Of a stretch of DNA of 64,000 nt, positions 17,723 to 27,196 are shown piece by piece. Each line of letters begins with the position of its first letter. Positions within the stretch are counted from its first letter, which is position 1. The position numbers and the translations under genes were made by a program. This DNA is from Pseudomonas azotoformans (lineage in GTDB: Bacteria; Pseudomonadota; Gammaproteobacteria; Pseudomonadales; Pseudomonadaceae): positions 6,301,501 through 6,365,500 of the forward strand of contig NZ_LT629702.1 in the NCBI RefSeq assembly GCF_900103345.1, read 5' to 3'. A model generated the notes under the pieces. It saw only the letters and a program-made list of their open reading frames with translations, did not search any database and was not told where the DNA came from.

Positions 17723-18033
17723 TCCGCCGTCGGCCGTTTACCAGCCTGTTTCTGCTGCTGTTGCTCGCCCTGCTGGGGTGGATCTGGCACGAGCGCGTCA
17801 ACCTGCAAGCCTTCCCCGACATCATCGCGGCGTACACGGCCAAGGAATATTGTTCGTGCCGGTATGTAGAGAACAACCCGGCGGCGTATTGCCTGGGGTA
17901 TGTGAAGCAGTACGTGCCGACGAGTGCGTTCAGCGATAACCCGGAGCGTAGCGAGGTGACGGCGAGTGGGCTGGGGCGCACACACACGGCGAGGTGGCTT
18001 GGCGACCGCCAAGGCTGTCGCTTATCCCCCTGA
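17719..18033 (+). CDS. Small membrane-anchored cysteine-rich protein of unknown function
   Basis: The 104-residue product overlaps the serine hydrolase gene by ATGA. It has one N-terminal membrane segment (PFTSLFLLLLLALLGWIW) and an outside domain with four Cys (CSCRYVENNPAAYC and GDRQGCRL). It ends in a conserved-looking stretch, GLGRTHTARWLGDRQGCRL. The domain resembles tails or partners of beta-lactamase-fold hydrolases in Pseudomonas, but I cannot name a family. The coupling suggests that it works with the hydrolase in the periplasm. Confidence 0.7.
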   Translation: MIRRRPFTSLFLLLLLALLGWIWHERVNLQAFPDIIAAYTAKEYCSCRYVENNPAAYCLGYVKQYVPTSAFSDNPERSEVTASGLGRTHTARWLGDRQGCRLSP

Positions 18034-18055
18034 GGTTCCACAGGGTGGAACCACC
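18034..18055 (+). terminator. Hairpin directly after the small cysteine-rich gene, possible terminator
   Basis: GGTTCCAC (18034-18041) and GTGGAACC (18045-18052) form a perfect 8-bp stem with a 3-base loop directly after the TGA. The following ACCTTTGATT is only a weak U-tract. Confidence 0.45.
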
Positions 18056-18141
18056 TTTGATTGTCCTCCTGCGCACTTCGCGGTTATCTGGCGATGTGCA
18101 GCAAACAAGAACGGGAATACCCGCCTGCGAGGAAAATCACC

Positions 18142-19308
18142 ATGCGCCCCCACCAGCACATACTGGATTGGCTCAGCGACGTTGCCGGCGACTTGCGCGC
18201 CGTGCGCCATGACATTCACGCCCATCCTGAACTCGGTTTTGAAGAGAACCGTACCTCGGCCCTGGTTGCGCAGTCCTTGAGGGAATGGGGTTACGAGGTG
18301 CACACCGGCATCGGCAAGATGGGCGTAGTCGGTGTAATGCGCAATGGCAGCAGCTCACGCACCCTGGGCATCCGCGCAGATATGGACGCGTTGCCCATCA
18401 TCGAAAATACCGGAGCGGCCTACACCAGCCAGCACGCCGGTTGCATGCACGCCTGCGGCCATGACGGCCATACCACCATGTTGCTCGGCGCCGCCCGCTA
18501 CCTGGCGGCCACGCGGCAATTCGACGGTACGTTGAACCTGATTTTCCAGCCCGCCGAAGAAGGCCAGGGTGGTGCCGAAGCCATGTTGGCCGATGGTTTG
18601 CTGGAGCGTTTTCCCTGTGATGCCCTGTTCGGCATGCACAATATGCCGGGCTTGCCGGCCGGACACCTGGGGTTGAGAGTCGGGCCGATGATGGCGTCCC
18701 AGGACTTGCTCACCGTGACCCTCGAAGGCGTCGGCGGCCACGGTTCCATGCCGCATCTGACGGTGGACCCACTGGTGGCGGCGGCGAGCCTGGTCATGGC
18801 GTTGCAGACCGTGGTGGCGCGCAATATCGACACCCAGGAAGCCGCCGTGGTCACGGTTGGTGCCCTTCAGGCGGGCCAGGCGGCCAATGTGATTCCCCAG
18901 CAGGCGTTGTTGCGTTTGAGCCTGCGCGCGCTCAACCCCAAGGTGCGTGAGCAGATGCTGGAACGCGTGTTCGCCATCATCCACACCCAGGCCGCCAGTT
19001 TTGGCTGCACGGTGCAGATCGAACACCGCCCGGCCTATCCGGTGCTGGTCAATCACGCTAAAGAAACCGAGTTTGCCCGCCAGGTCGGCGTCGCCTTGCT
19101 CGGCGCCGATGCGGTGGACGGTAACACCCGCACGCTGATGGGCAGCGAAGACTTCGCTTGGATGCTGCAACGCTGCCCCGGCAGCTATCTGTTCATCGGC
19201 AACGGCGTGTCGCGGCCGATGGTGCATAACCCCGCCTATGACTTCAACGACGACATCCTGCTGACGGGCGCCGCCTATTGGGGCGCGCTGGCCGAGAGCT
19301 GGTTGTAG
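18142..19308 (+). CDS. M20D metal-dependent amidohydrolase (hippurate hydrolase/amidohydrolase family)
   Basis: The 388-residue product starts at ATG 18142 after GAGGA. It has the M20D motifs: RHDIHAHPELGFEE, GIRADMDALPI, HACGHDGHTTMLLGAA (metal-binding Cys/His), FQPAEEGQGG (catalytic Glu) and MGSEDFAW. These enzymes cleave N-acyl amino acids or amino-acid conjugates. Next to an MHS permease, an amidase and an IclR regulator, it probably belongs to uptake and breakdown of an amide-linked substrate. The stop codon is embedded in the left end of a REPIN. Confidence 0.88.
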   Translation: MRPHQHILDWLSDVAGDLRAVRHDIHAHPELGFEENRTSALVAQSLREWGYEVHTGIGKMGVVGVMRNGSSSRTLGIRADMDALPIIENTGAAYTSQHAGCMHACGHDGHTTMLLGAARYLAATRQFDGTLNLIFQPAEEGQGGAEAMLADGLLERFPCDALFGMHNMPGLPAGHLGLRVGPMMASQDLLTVTLEGVGGHGSMPHLTVDPLVAAASLVMALQTVVARNIDTQEAAVVTVGALQAGQAANVIPQQALLRLSLRALNPKVREQMLERVFAIIHTQAASFGCTVQIEHRPAYPVLVNHAKETEFARQVGVALLGADAVDGNTRTLMGSEDFAWMLQRCPGSYLFIGNGVSRPMVHNPAYDFNDDILLTGAAYWGALAESWL

Positions 19309-19404
19309 GAGCGAGCTTGCTCGCGAAGGTCGTTAACGATAACGCAGCGCTTTCAGATAGCCCGCGTCGCTTGTTCGTTTTTCGCGAGCAAGCTCGCTCC
19401 TACA
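19304..19404. mobile_element. REPIN, GGAGCGAGCTTGCTCGC family, overlapping a stop codon
   Basis: TGTAGGAGCGAGCTTGCTCG and its mirror ending GCTCCTACA frame the element. Its left end supplies the TAG stop of the amidohydrolase gene (19306-19308). Its right end abuts AGGAG, the ribosome site of the next gene. Confidence 0.85.
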
Positions 19405-19416
19405 GGAGTGTTCCTC

Positions 19417-20727
19417 ATGCAGACTGCAAAACCAGGTGTGTCCCGCACCCGCCAAGTGGTGGCGGCCGTCATCGGCAATGCGCTGGAATGGTATGACTTC
19501 ATTGTCTACGGCTTTCTGGCGAGCATCATTGCCCGGCAGTTTTTTCCTTCAGATGACGAGTACGCCTCGCTGCTGATGGCGTTGGCCACCTTTGGCGTGG
19601 GTTTTTTCATGCGTCCGGTGGGTGGCATCCTGTTGGGGATCTATGCCGACCGTAAAGGTCGCAAGGCGGCGATGCAGTTGATTATCCGGCTGATGACCGT
19701 GTCCATCGCATTGATCGCGTTCGCGCCCAACTACGCCGCCATCGGCATGGGCGCACCGTTGTTGATCGTGGTGGCGCGCATGCTTCAAGGGTTTGCCACC
19801 GGCGGTGAATACGCGAGCGCCACAGCGTTTCTGGTGGAAAGCGCGCCGGCCCATCGCAAGGGCTTATATGGCTCCTGGCAATTGGTGGGGCAATGCCTGG
19901 CCGTGTTCGGCGGCGCAGCGATGGTGGCGGCGGTCACGCATTTCTTTTCGCCGCAAACCCTCGACCTGTGGGGGTGGCGCCTGCCGTTCGTGTTCGGTTT
20001 GCTGATTGGCCCGGTGGGCCTGTGGATTCGTCGGCACATGGAAGATCCAGAGGAGTTCATCGAGGCACGCAAACAGGCGACCGGCCCGGCGCCGAGCCTG
20101 ATGCAGGTGGTACGCGAGCACAGACGCAGCATCCTCGTATCCATGGGCCTGGCCTGTGGTGCGACGGTGTCGTTCTATGTGGTGCTGGTGAACATGCCGA
20201 CCTTCGCCCACAAAAGCCTTGGTTTGCCGCTGGACCAGGTATTGATGGTGCAGATGTTTGCGGTGGCGCTGATGACCGTGGTGATTCCGCTGTCCGGGCT
20301 GCTCTCGGATCGCCTGGGGCGGCGGCCGGTGTTGATGGCATTCACCCTCGCATTCTTCGTCATGGTTTATCCGCTGTACGTGTGGGTCGCCGCCGCACCG
20401 TCCATCGAGCGGCTGCTGGTGATGCAGGTGCTGCTGTGTACGGCTATCGGTGGTTTTTTCGGGCCGGCACCGACGGCATTGGCTGAGCAGTTTCCCATCG
20501 AAGTGCGCTCGACCGGTGTATCGGTCGCCTATAACGTGGCGGTCATGGTGTTCGGCGGTTTCGCGCCGTTGATCGTCACTTGGCTGACCAAAGTACTGGG
20601 CACGCCAGTCGCGCCATCCTTCTATGTCTTGTTCGCTTGCGTGCTGACGCTGCTGGGCACTTACTGCATGCATGAGGCACCGCGGGCCAAGCAACCGCTG
20701 CCGTTTTCCAAAGAGGTGAAGCCTTGA
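19417..20727 (+). CDS. MHS-family (metabolite:H+ symporter) MFS permease
   Basis: The 436-residue protein starts at ATG 19417 with AGGAG 8 bases upstream. It has the MHS signature IGNALEWYDFIVYGFLASII, the motif ADRKGRKAAM between helices 2 and 3, and GFATGGEYASATAFLVESAP. MHS carriers import organic acids or betaines with protons. It is downstream of the amidohydrolase and overlaps the amidase start, so its cargo is probably the substrate of those enzymes. Confidence 0.87.
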   Translation: MQTAKPGVSRTRQVVAAVIGNALEWYDFIVYGFLASIIARQFFPSDDEYASLLMALATFGVGFFMRPVGGILLGIYADRKGRKAAMQLIIRLMTVSIALIAFAPNYAAIGMGAPLLIVVARMLQGFATGGEYASATAFLVESAPAHRKGLYGSWQLVGQCLAVFGGAAMVAAVTHFFSPQTLDLWGWRLPFVFGLLIGPVGLWIRRHMEDPEEFIEARKQATGPAPSLMQVVREHRRSILVSMGLACGATVSFYVVLVNMPTFAHKSLGLPLDQVLMVQMFAVALMTVVIPLSGLLSDRLGRRPVLMAFTLAFFVMVYPLYVWVAAAPSIERLLVMQVLLCTAIGGFFGPAPTALAEQFPIEVRSTGVSVAYNVAVMVFGGFAPLIVTWLTKVLGTPVAPSFYVLFACVLTLLGTYCMHEAPRAKQPLPFSKEVKP

Positions 20728-22166
20728 GTATTGTTGATTGGGATGCCACCGAACTGTCGCGGGCGATTCATGGGCGTGAGGTGTCGTGCGAAGAAGTGAT
20801 GCAGGCGTACCTGGCGCAGATCCAGCGCTTCAACCCAGGTGTGAACGCGCTGGTGTCGCTGCGTGATGCCGATGACGTGCTGGCTGAGGCGCGCGTATGT
20901 GATCGCGAGTTGGACCAAGGCAAGTCCCGCGGCTGGATGCACGGCATGCCCCAGGCGATAAAGGATCTGGCGGCGACCAAAGGCTTGCGTACGACGCTGG
21001 GGTCGCCCTTGTTCGCCGAGCACGTGCCCACCGAAGACGCCATCAGCGTGGCGCGGGTACGGGCCAGTGGCGCGATCATCATCGGCAAGACCAATGTGCC
21101 GGAATTCGGCTTGGGCTCGCAGACCTACAACACTCTGTTCGGTACCACCGGCAATGCCTATGACCCCGGCCTGGTCGCTGGCGGCAGCAGTGGCGGGGCG
21201 GCGGTGGCCCTGGCGCTGCGTATGCTGCCGGTGGCCGATGGCAGCGACATGATGGGCTCGCTGCGCAACCCGGCGGCGTTCAACAATGTGTTTGGCTTGC
21301 GTCCGTCGCAAGGCCGCGTACCTCACGGGCCTATGCCTGAACTGTTCGTACAACAGTTGGGTACCGAAGGCCCGATGGGCCGCAGCGTGATGGATGTGGC
21401 GCGGTTGCTGGGCATCCAGGCGGGTTACGACCCTCGGGTGCCGTTGTCGTCCAAGGAAGATCCGGCAGTGTTCGATCAACCCTTGCAGCGTGACTTCAAG
21501 GGCGCACGCCTGGGTTGGCTGGGGGATTACAACGGTTATCTGCCGATGGACGACGGTGTACTGAGCCTGTGCGAATCGGCCCTTGGCGATTTCACCGCGC
21601 TGGGGTGCACAGTGGAAAGCTGTCAGCCGGGCTTTTCCATGGCACGGCTGTGGCGCAGCTGGTTGGTGCATCGCCACTGGCTGGTGCACGGCAACCTCGG
21701 CGCGGCCTATGCCAACCCGAAAAAGCGTGCGTTGCTCAAGCCTGAAGCGCAATGGGAGGTGGAGGGCGGCCTGGGGTTGACGGCCCAGCAGGTGTACCAG
21801 GCGTCTGTGGATCGCAGTGAGTGGTATCGCGCCCTCGCCAAACTGTTTGAGCATTATGATTTCCTGCTGTTACCGACGGCCCAAGTGTTCCCTTTCGAGG
21901 CACAACAACCCTGGCCGCGCCTCGTCGGCGGGCGCGAAATGGACACCTATCACCGTTGGATGGAAGTGGTGATAGGCCCGACCCTGGCGGGGCTGCCGAG
22001 CATGAGTATCCCGGTGGGCTTCAACCCCCAGGGCCTGCCCATGGGCCTGCAGATCATCGGCCCGGCCCAGGCGGATCGGGCAGTGCTGCAACTGGCCTAT
22101 GCTCATGAACAGCTGACGCAATGGGTGCAGCGTCGGCCGCCGACGTGCCTTGAATCGACGGGTTGA
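20724..22166 (+). CDS. Amidase-signature family amidase
   Basis: The 480-residue enzyme starts at a TTG (20724) that overlaps the permease stop, with AAAGAGG at normal spacing. The catalytic triad of the family is visible: Lys in PQAIKDLAATKG, the cis-Ser in MGSLRNPAAFNN, and the Ser nucleophile region within AGGSSGGAAVALALR. Amidases of this type hydrolyse aliphatic or aryl amides, or act on indole-acetamide or dipeptide-like substrates. Coupling to an MHS permease suggests a catabolic role. Confidence 0.85.
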   Translation: MSIVDWDATELSRAIHGREVSCEEVMQAYLAQIQRFNPGVNALVSLRDADDVLAEARVCDRELDQGKSRGWMHGMPQAIKDLAATKGLRTTLGSPLFAEHVPTEDAISVARVRASGAIIIGKTNVPEFGLGSQTYNTLFGTTGNAYDPGLVAGGSSGGAAVALALRMLPVADGSDMMGSLRNPAAFNNVFGLRPSQGRVPHGPMPELFVQQLGTEGPMGRSVMDVARLLGIQAGYDPRVPLSSKEDPAVFDQPLQRDFKGARLGWLGDYNGYLPMDDGVLSLCESALGDFTALGCTVESCQPGFSMARLWRSWLVHRHWLVHGNLGAAYANPKKRALLKPEAQWEVEGGLGLTAQQVYQASVDRSEWYRALAKLFEHYDFLLLPTAQVFPFEAQQPWPRLVGGREMDTYHRWMEVVIGPTLAGLPSMSIPVGFNPQGLPMGLQIIGPAQADRAVLQLAYAHEQLTQWVQRRPPTCLESTG

Positions 22167-22230
22167 GCCGCGACCGGGCCTGTATCTTGCTGTGAACAAT
22201 GATCATCCATCGGCAACAGGGAGATCGAAC

Positions 22231-22989
22231 ATGGAGACAGGCACCGTACGCTCGGTCGAGCGCGCACTGGCAATCGTCGAGTTGCTGGGCGAGCACCAGG
22301 CCCTGGGGCTGGAGGAGTTGCATTACCTCACCCGCCTGCCCAAGGCCACAGTGTCGCGTATGTTGCTGACGTTGCAGGAACAGGGTTGGGTCTATCGCGG
22401 CTTGAGCGATCGCCGTTACCGCCTGCGCGCCCAGCGCCTGTTCGGAGACACCCAGCAACGCTTCAAACGCCAAGTGGTGGAGAGCGCGGCGCCGTGGCTG
22501 CTGGAACTCAGCGAGCGCACCGGGTTGGTGGTGGATTTGTCCTGCTTTGATGGCGAGCGCCTGGAGGTCATGGAAAGCGCGATCCCCAGTGTGTTGCGCA
22601 AACTCTACCCGAACAATTGCCAGATCGTCGGCCAGCACGCCAGCCTGTTTCATTCTGCGATGGGTAAGGCCTGCCTGACCCAGTTACCGGCTGAAGAAGT
22701 GCAGCGCCTGGCGGGCCGCGACCAGGTGGCGGCGGACGAGCAATACCAGGCCTGCGAACAAACCCAGCATCAGGGCTTCGGCCAGCGCACCGAGGGCTAT
22801 TGGGAATACCCGGTGCGCCTGCCGTTTCTGATTCGTGCCGTGGCCTTGCCGGTGCGCGCCAATGGGCGCCTGGTTGGCAGCATGGCGTTGCATTGGCCGA
22901 TGCATCAGGCGCCGGTGGAGCGGGTGTTGAACCTGCACATGGCCAGCCTGGAAGAGACGGTGCGCGAAGTGCAGCGCGCATTGGCGTAA
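22231..22989 (+). CDS. IclR-family transcriptional regulator
   Basis: The 252-residue protein starts at ATG 22231 after GGGAG. The winged helix is at about residues 7-60 (SVERALAIVELLGEHQALGL, TRLPKATVSRMLLTLQEQGW). The IclR effector domain follows, with HSAMGKACLTQLP and a C-terminal ALPVRANGRLVGSMALHWP. It probably controls the amidohydrolase-permease-amidase genes just upstream, on the same strand. Confidence 0.88.
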   Translation: METGTVRSVERALAIVELLGEHQALGLEELHYLTRLPKATVSRMLLTLQEQGWVYRGLSDRRYRLRAQRLFGDTQQRFKRQVVESAAPWLLELSERTGLVVDLSCFDGERLEVMESAIPSVLRKLYPNNCQIVGQHASLFHSAMGKACLTQLPAEEVQRLAGRDQVAADEQYQACEQTQHQGFGQRTEGYWEYPVRLPFLIRAVALPVRANGRLVGSMALHWPMHQAPVERVLNLHMASLEETVREVQRALA

Positions 22990-23041
22990 CCCTCGCGATC
23001 CGGTTAAGGTTCGTTCAGGTTTTTCGCCCCACGAGTCTTCA

Positions 23042-23632
23042 ATGTTCAACGCTTGCGTCATCAAACCCCTGGCCTTCGCCCTGTTGGCCGCCGTGGCTGT
23101 GCCCGCCCATGCCGACTGGTACCTGGATAACGAGTCCTCGCGCCTGTCCTTCGTCACCACCAAGAACACCGAAGTCGCCGAGGTGCTGCGCTTCCTGGTG
23201 TTGCACGGCAAGGTCGACAGCAAAGGCGCGGCGCAACTGGAAGTGGAGCTGGAGTCGGTCAACAGCGGCATCCCTTTGCGCGATGAGCGCATGCGCAATC
23301 AGCTGTTCGAGCTCAAGACGTTCCCCGAGGCGCTGATCAACGCGCAAATCAACCTGCAACCCATCAACGACCTGGCGCCCGGTGCGCAGCTTGAATTGCG
23401 CCTGCCGTTATCCGTGATGCTGCACGGCAAGACCCAGACTTACAGCGCCGAGTTGTTGGCCACGCGCCTGGATGACCGGCGTTTCCAGGTGGTCACCCTG
23501 GAGCCGCTGGTGGTGCATGCCGAGGACTTCGACCTGGCGCCGGGTGTGGCCGTGCTGCGTAAAGCGGCGGGGCTCAAGTCGATCAGTCTGTCGGTGCCGG
23601 TGGGTGCGGTGCTGATCTTTACGGCGCGCTGA
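23042..23632 (+). CDS. YceI-like periplasmic protein
   Basis: The 196-residue product has a Sec signal peptide (KPLAFALLAAVAVPAHA) followed by DWYLDNESSRLSFVTTKNTE. This start and the pattern DSKGAAQLEVELESVNSGIP, RDERMRNQLFE match the YceI lipocalin-like fold, which binds isoprenoid or other lipids. The cell role is not settled. The next gene, for cardiolipin synthase, starts one base after its stop, suggesting a membrane-lipid context. Confidence 0.8.
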   Translation: MFNACVIKPLAFALLAAVAVPAHADWYLDNESSRLSFVTTKNTEVAEVLRFLVLHGKVDSKGAAQLEVELESVNSGIPLRDERMRNQLFELKTFPEALINAQINLQPINDLAPGAQLELRLPLSVMLHGKTQTYSAELLATRLDDRRFQVVTLEPLVVHAEDFDLAPGVAVLRKAAGLKSISLSVPVGAVLIFTAR

Positions 23633-23633
23633 C

Positions 23634-24791
23634 GTGAGTGGCGCGGTGTTCCCGTGGCGCAGCGCCAACCGTTTCGAGTTGTTGATCGACGGGCCGAATT
23701 TTTTTCCGCAGATGCTGGTAGGTATTGCCCGTGCCGAGCGGCAAGTCGAGTTGGAGTTGTACCTGGTGGAAGCCGGCGCCTGCGCCGAGGCCATGGTGCA
23801 GGCGCTGGTGCTGGCCGCCGAACGCGGCGTGCAGGTGCGCTGCCTGTTCGATGATTACGGCAGCCTGGCGTTTACCCTCGGGCTGCGCAGGCGCTTGATC
23901 GATGCCGGTGTGGAACTGCGCTTCTACAATCGCCTGCGCTGGCGCCGCTGGATGCGCAACCTGTACCGCGACCATCGCAAACTGCTGTTGATCGACCAGG
24001 ACATCGCGTTTGTCGGCGGCACCGGCGTGACCGATGAATTCTGGACGCCGGGCAACGACAGCGCCGACTGGCACGAAGTGATGGTGCAGATCAGCGGCCC
24101 GTTGGTGCAGGACTGGCAAGCATTGTTCGACCGCCAATGGCACGCCAACAACGCGCGTCGCGCGTGGAAACCCGCCACCCATTTCGGCCTGTCACGCTTG
24201 CCCAGGATGCCCGCCACCGGACCGGGGCTGGGCCGCGTCGCCTATGCCGATGCCCGCCAGCACCGGGACATTTTGCAATCGCTGATCCGTGCATTGAACA
24301 GCGGCCAACAGCGGATCTGGTTGGCAACCCCGTATTTTCTTCCCACCTGGGGCGTTCGCCGTGCGCTACGTCGGGCCGCAGGGCGTGGCGTAGATGTGCG
24401 TTTGCTGCTCACCGGCCCGCGCACCGATCACCCGTCCGTGCGCTATGCCGGGCACCGCTATTACCCGCGCTTGCTGCGCTCGGGCGTGCAGATTTTTGAA
24501 TATCAGCCGTGTTTCCTGCACCTGAAGATGGTGCTGGTGGATGACTGGGTCAGCGTGGGCTCGTGCAACTTCGACCACTGGAACCTGCGCTTCAACCTGG
24601 ATGCCAACCTGGAAGCGTTGGACCCTGAATTGACGAAGGCGGTGGCGGGTAGTTTCGAACGGGATTTCGCGCAAAGCCTGGCGGTGAGCCTGGAGGCGTG
24701 GAAGTCGCGGCCCTTGTGGCGGCGGGTGAAGCAGCGGGTGTGGGGGTGGATTGATCGGCTGGTGGTGAACTTGCTCGATCGACGCGGCTAG
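23634..24791 (+). CDS. clsB: Phospholipase D-family cardiolipin synthase (ClsB-like)
   Basis: The 385-residue product starts at a GTG one base after the yceI-like stop. It has two HKD motifs, HRKLLLIDQDIAFVGGTGVTDE and HLKMVLVDDWVSVGSCNFD, as in cardiolipin synthases of the ClsB type. It lacks the two N-terminal membrane helices of ClsA. It would join two phosphatidylglycerols, or PG and PE, into cardiolipin. Transcription ends near a REPIN before the convergent bglX. Confidence 0.85.
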   Translation: MSGAVFPWRSANRFELLIDGPNFFPQMLVGIARAERQVELELYLVEAGACAEAMVQALVLAAERGVQVRCLFDDYGSLAFTLGLRRRLIDAGVELRFYNRLRWRRWMRNLYRDHRKLLLIDQDIAFVGGTGVTDEFWTPGNDSADWHEVMVQISGPLVQDWQALFDRQWHANNARRAWKPATHFGLSRLPRMPATGPGLGRVAYADARQHRDILQSLIRALNSGQQRIWLATPYFLPTWGVRRALRRAAGRGVDVRLLLTGPRTDHPSVRYAGHRYYPRLLRSGVQIFEYQPCFLHLKMVLVDDWVSVGSCNFDHWNLRFNLDANLEALDPELTKAVAGSFERDFAQSLAVSLEAWKSRPLWRRVKQRVWGWIDRLVVNLLDRRG

Positions 24792-24810
24792 CCAGTTCAC
24801 TGGGAGGCAA

Positions 24811-24902
24811 ATGTGGGAGGGGGCTTGCCCCCGATTGCAGGGTGTCAGTCACTGAAAATATTGACTGAACCACCGCTATCGGGGGCAAGCCCCCTCTCAC
24901 AT
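24811..24902. mobile_element. REPIN, GGGGGCTTGCCCCC family
   Basis: ATGTGGGAGGGGGCTTGC and the mirror ending CCCCTCTCACAT lie between convergent clsB and bglX. The right end is two bases from the bglX stop. Confidence 0.88.
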
Positions 24903-24904
24903 GT

Positions 24905-27196
24905 TTACAGCAGCTCGAAGGTTTGCTGTTGTACGTCCTGGGAATCCAACCCGATCTGCACATTGAACTCGCCTGGTTCCGCCGCGTACTTGAGCTGAGT
25001 GTTGTAGAACTTCAAGTCTTCCTCGGTGATGGTGAAGTGCAGGGTGCGCTCTTCACCCGCCTTGAGCATGACCTTCTGGAAGTTCTTCAACTCCTTGATC
25101 GGGCGAATCATCGAACCGGCCACGTCCTGGATATACAGCTGCACAACCGTTTCGCCATCCACCTTGCCGGTGTTCTTCAGCGTCACGCTGGCGTCCAGCT
25201 TGCCGGTCTTGTTCAGGGTGGTGGAAGACAGCGCCATGTCCGACAGGCCGAACGTGGTGTAGCTCAAGCCATAGCCAAACGGGAACAGGGGACCGGTGGT
25301 GTCATCGAAATACTGCGACGTGTAGTTGCCCGGCTTGCCTGGGGTGAATGGCCGGCCGATGGTCAGGTGGTTGTAATAGGTGGGAATCTGCCCTACCGAA
25401 CGTGGGAAGGTGATCGGCAGCTTGCCCGACGGGTTGTAGTCACCGAAGAGCACGTCGGCGATGGCGTTGCCGCCTTCGGTGCCGGCAAACCAGGTTTCCA
25501 GGATGGCGTCGGCCTGTTGGTTCTCCTCCAGGATCGACAGCGGGCGACCGTTCATCAGCACCAATACCAGCGGCTTGCCGGTGGCTTTGAGGGCCTTGAT
25601 CAGGTCGCGCTGGCTTTGCGGGATGTTCAGGTCGGTGCGGCTGGACGACTCGTGGGACATGCCACGGGACTCGCCCACGGCGGCTACCACCACATCGGCA
25701 TCCTTGGCGGCTTTCACCGCTTCGTCGATCATCACTTGGGCTGGGCGGGTGTCATCCACCACTTCCGGCGCATCGAAGTTGAGGAAGTTCAGGTAGTCCA
25801 CCACCGCCTTGTCGTTGGTGATGTTGGCGCCACGGGCATAGATGATCTTGCCTTTTTCGCCGATCACCGCGTTCATGCCGTCGAGCAGGGTCACCGATTG
25901 CGCGGGTTTACCGGCGGCGGCCCAACTGCCCATCATGTCGATCGGCGCCTTGGCCAACGGGCCGACCAAGGCGATGGTCGCGGATTTTTTCAGCGGCAGG
26001 GTGTTGTCCTGGTTTTTCAGCAACACCAAGCTGCGGCGTGCAATATCGCGCGCGTCGCTGCGATGCAGGCGGCTTTCGGCGTAGGTGTCGGCCGGGTCAT
26101 CCTCGGCCTTGCCGATGCGCAGGTACGGGTCCTTGAACAGGCCCATGTCGTACTTGGCGCCGAGCACTTCGCGCACGGCGTTGTCGATGTCACTTTGTTC
26201 GATCTCACCGGACTTGAGCAGGCCGGGCAATTCCTTGCCGTACAGCGAGTCGTTCATGCTCATGTCGATGCCGGCCTTGATCGCCAGCTTGGCGGCTTCA
26301 CGCCCGTCCTTGGCCACGCCGTGCTTGATCAGCTCGAAGATCGCGCCATGGTCGCTCACGGCCAGGCCCTTGAAGCCCCAGTCCTTGCGCAGCAGGTCGT
26401 TCATCAGCCAGGTGTTGGCGGTGGCGGGCACGCCGTTGATCGAGTTGAGCGCCACCATCACGCCGCCGGAACCGGCCTTGATCGCCGCGTGGTACGGCGG
26501 CAGGTAATCCTGGTACATCTTGACCGGGCTCATGTCGACCACGTTGTAGTCGCGGCCGCCTTCCACTGCGCCATACAGGGCGAAGTGCTTGACGCTGGCC
26601 ATGATGCTGTCGGCATTCGCGGGGCTGACGCCCTGAAAGGCCTTGACCATCACTTCGGCAATGCGCGAGACCAGGTAGGTGTCTTCACCGAAACCTTCGG
26701 AGGTACGCCCCCAGCGCGGGTCGCGGGAGATGTCGACCATCGGCGCGAAGGTGATGTCGAGGCTGTCGGCGGCGGCTTCCTGGGCGGCGATGCGCCCGGA
26801 GCGGCCGATGGCGTCCATATCCCAGCTGGAGGCCAGGGCCAGGCTGATCGGGAAGATGGTGCGATGGCCGTGGATTACGTCATAGGCGAAGAACATCGGG
26901 ATCTTCAAGCGGCTGCGCATGGCCGCGTCCTGCATCGGACGGTTTTCCGGACGGGTGATGGAGTTGAACGTGCCACCGATGCGGCCGGCGGCGATTTCCT
27001 TGCGGATCAGCTCGCGGGGCATTTCGGGGCCGATGCTGATCAGGCGCAATTGGCCGATCTTCTCATCGAGGGTCATCTGCTTGAGCAGGTCGCTGACGAA
27101 GGCGTCCTTGTCCTTGAGCGCAGCAGGCTTTGTTTCTGCCCAGACGGGGTGGGTGGCCAGCGTGGCAACAAGGCCGAGCAAACACAGCTTCTTCAT
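24905..27196 (-). CDS. bglX: Periplasmic GH3 beta-glucosidase (BglX)
   Basis: The 763-residue protein starts at ATG 27196 (AAAGGA upstream) with a Sec signal peptide ending HPVWAETKP. The GH3 barrel includes PMVDISRDPRWGRTSEGFGED, VKHFALYGA and the nucleophile loop GLAVSDHGAIFEL (Asp near residue 282). The second domain and a C-terminal fibronectin-like domain (YTTFGLSDMAL to the end) are intact. Length matches E. coli BglX (765). It cleaves beta-glucosides and oligosaccharides in the periplasm. It is transcribed alone. Confidence 0.92.
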   Translation of the reverse strand: MKKLCLLGLVATLATHPVWAETKPAALKDKDAFVSDLLKQMTLDEKIGQLRLISIGPEMPRELIRKEIAAGRIGGTFNSITRPENRPMQDAAMRSRLKIPMFFAYDVIHGHRTIFPISLALASSWDMDAIGRSGRIAAQEAAADSLDITFAPMVDISRDPRWGRTSEGFGEDTYLVSRIAEVMVKAFQGVSPANADSIMASVKHFALYGAVEGGRDYNVVDMSPVKMYQDYLPPYHAAIKAGSGGVMVALNSINGVPATANTWLMNDLLRKDWGFKGLAVSDHGAIFELIKHGVAKDGREAAKLAIKAGIDMSMNDSLYGKELPGLLKSGEIEQSDIDNAVREVLGAKYDMGLFKDPYLRIGKAEDDPADTYAESRLHRSDARDIARRSLVLLKNQDNTLPLKKSATIALVGPLAKAPIDMMGSWAAAGKPAQSVTLLDGMNAVIGEKGKIIYARGANITNDKAVVDYLNFLNFDAPEVVDDTRPAQVMIDEAVKAAKDADVVVAAVGESRGMSHESSSRTDLNIPQSQRDLIKALKATGKPLVLVLMNGRPLSILEENQQADAILETWFAGTEGGNAIADVLFGDYNPSGKLPITFPRSVGQIPTYYNHLTIGRPFTPGKPGNYTSQYFDDTTGPLFPFGYGLSYTTFGLSDMALSSTTLNKTGKLDASVTLKNTGKVDGETVVQLYIQDVAGSMIRPIKELKNFQKVMLKAGEERTLHFTITEEDLKFYNTQLKYAAEPGEFNVQIGLDSQDVQQQTFELL

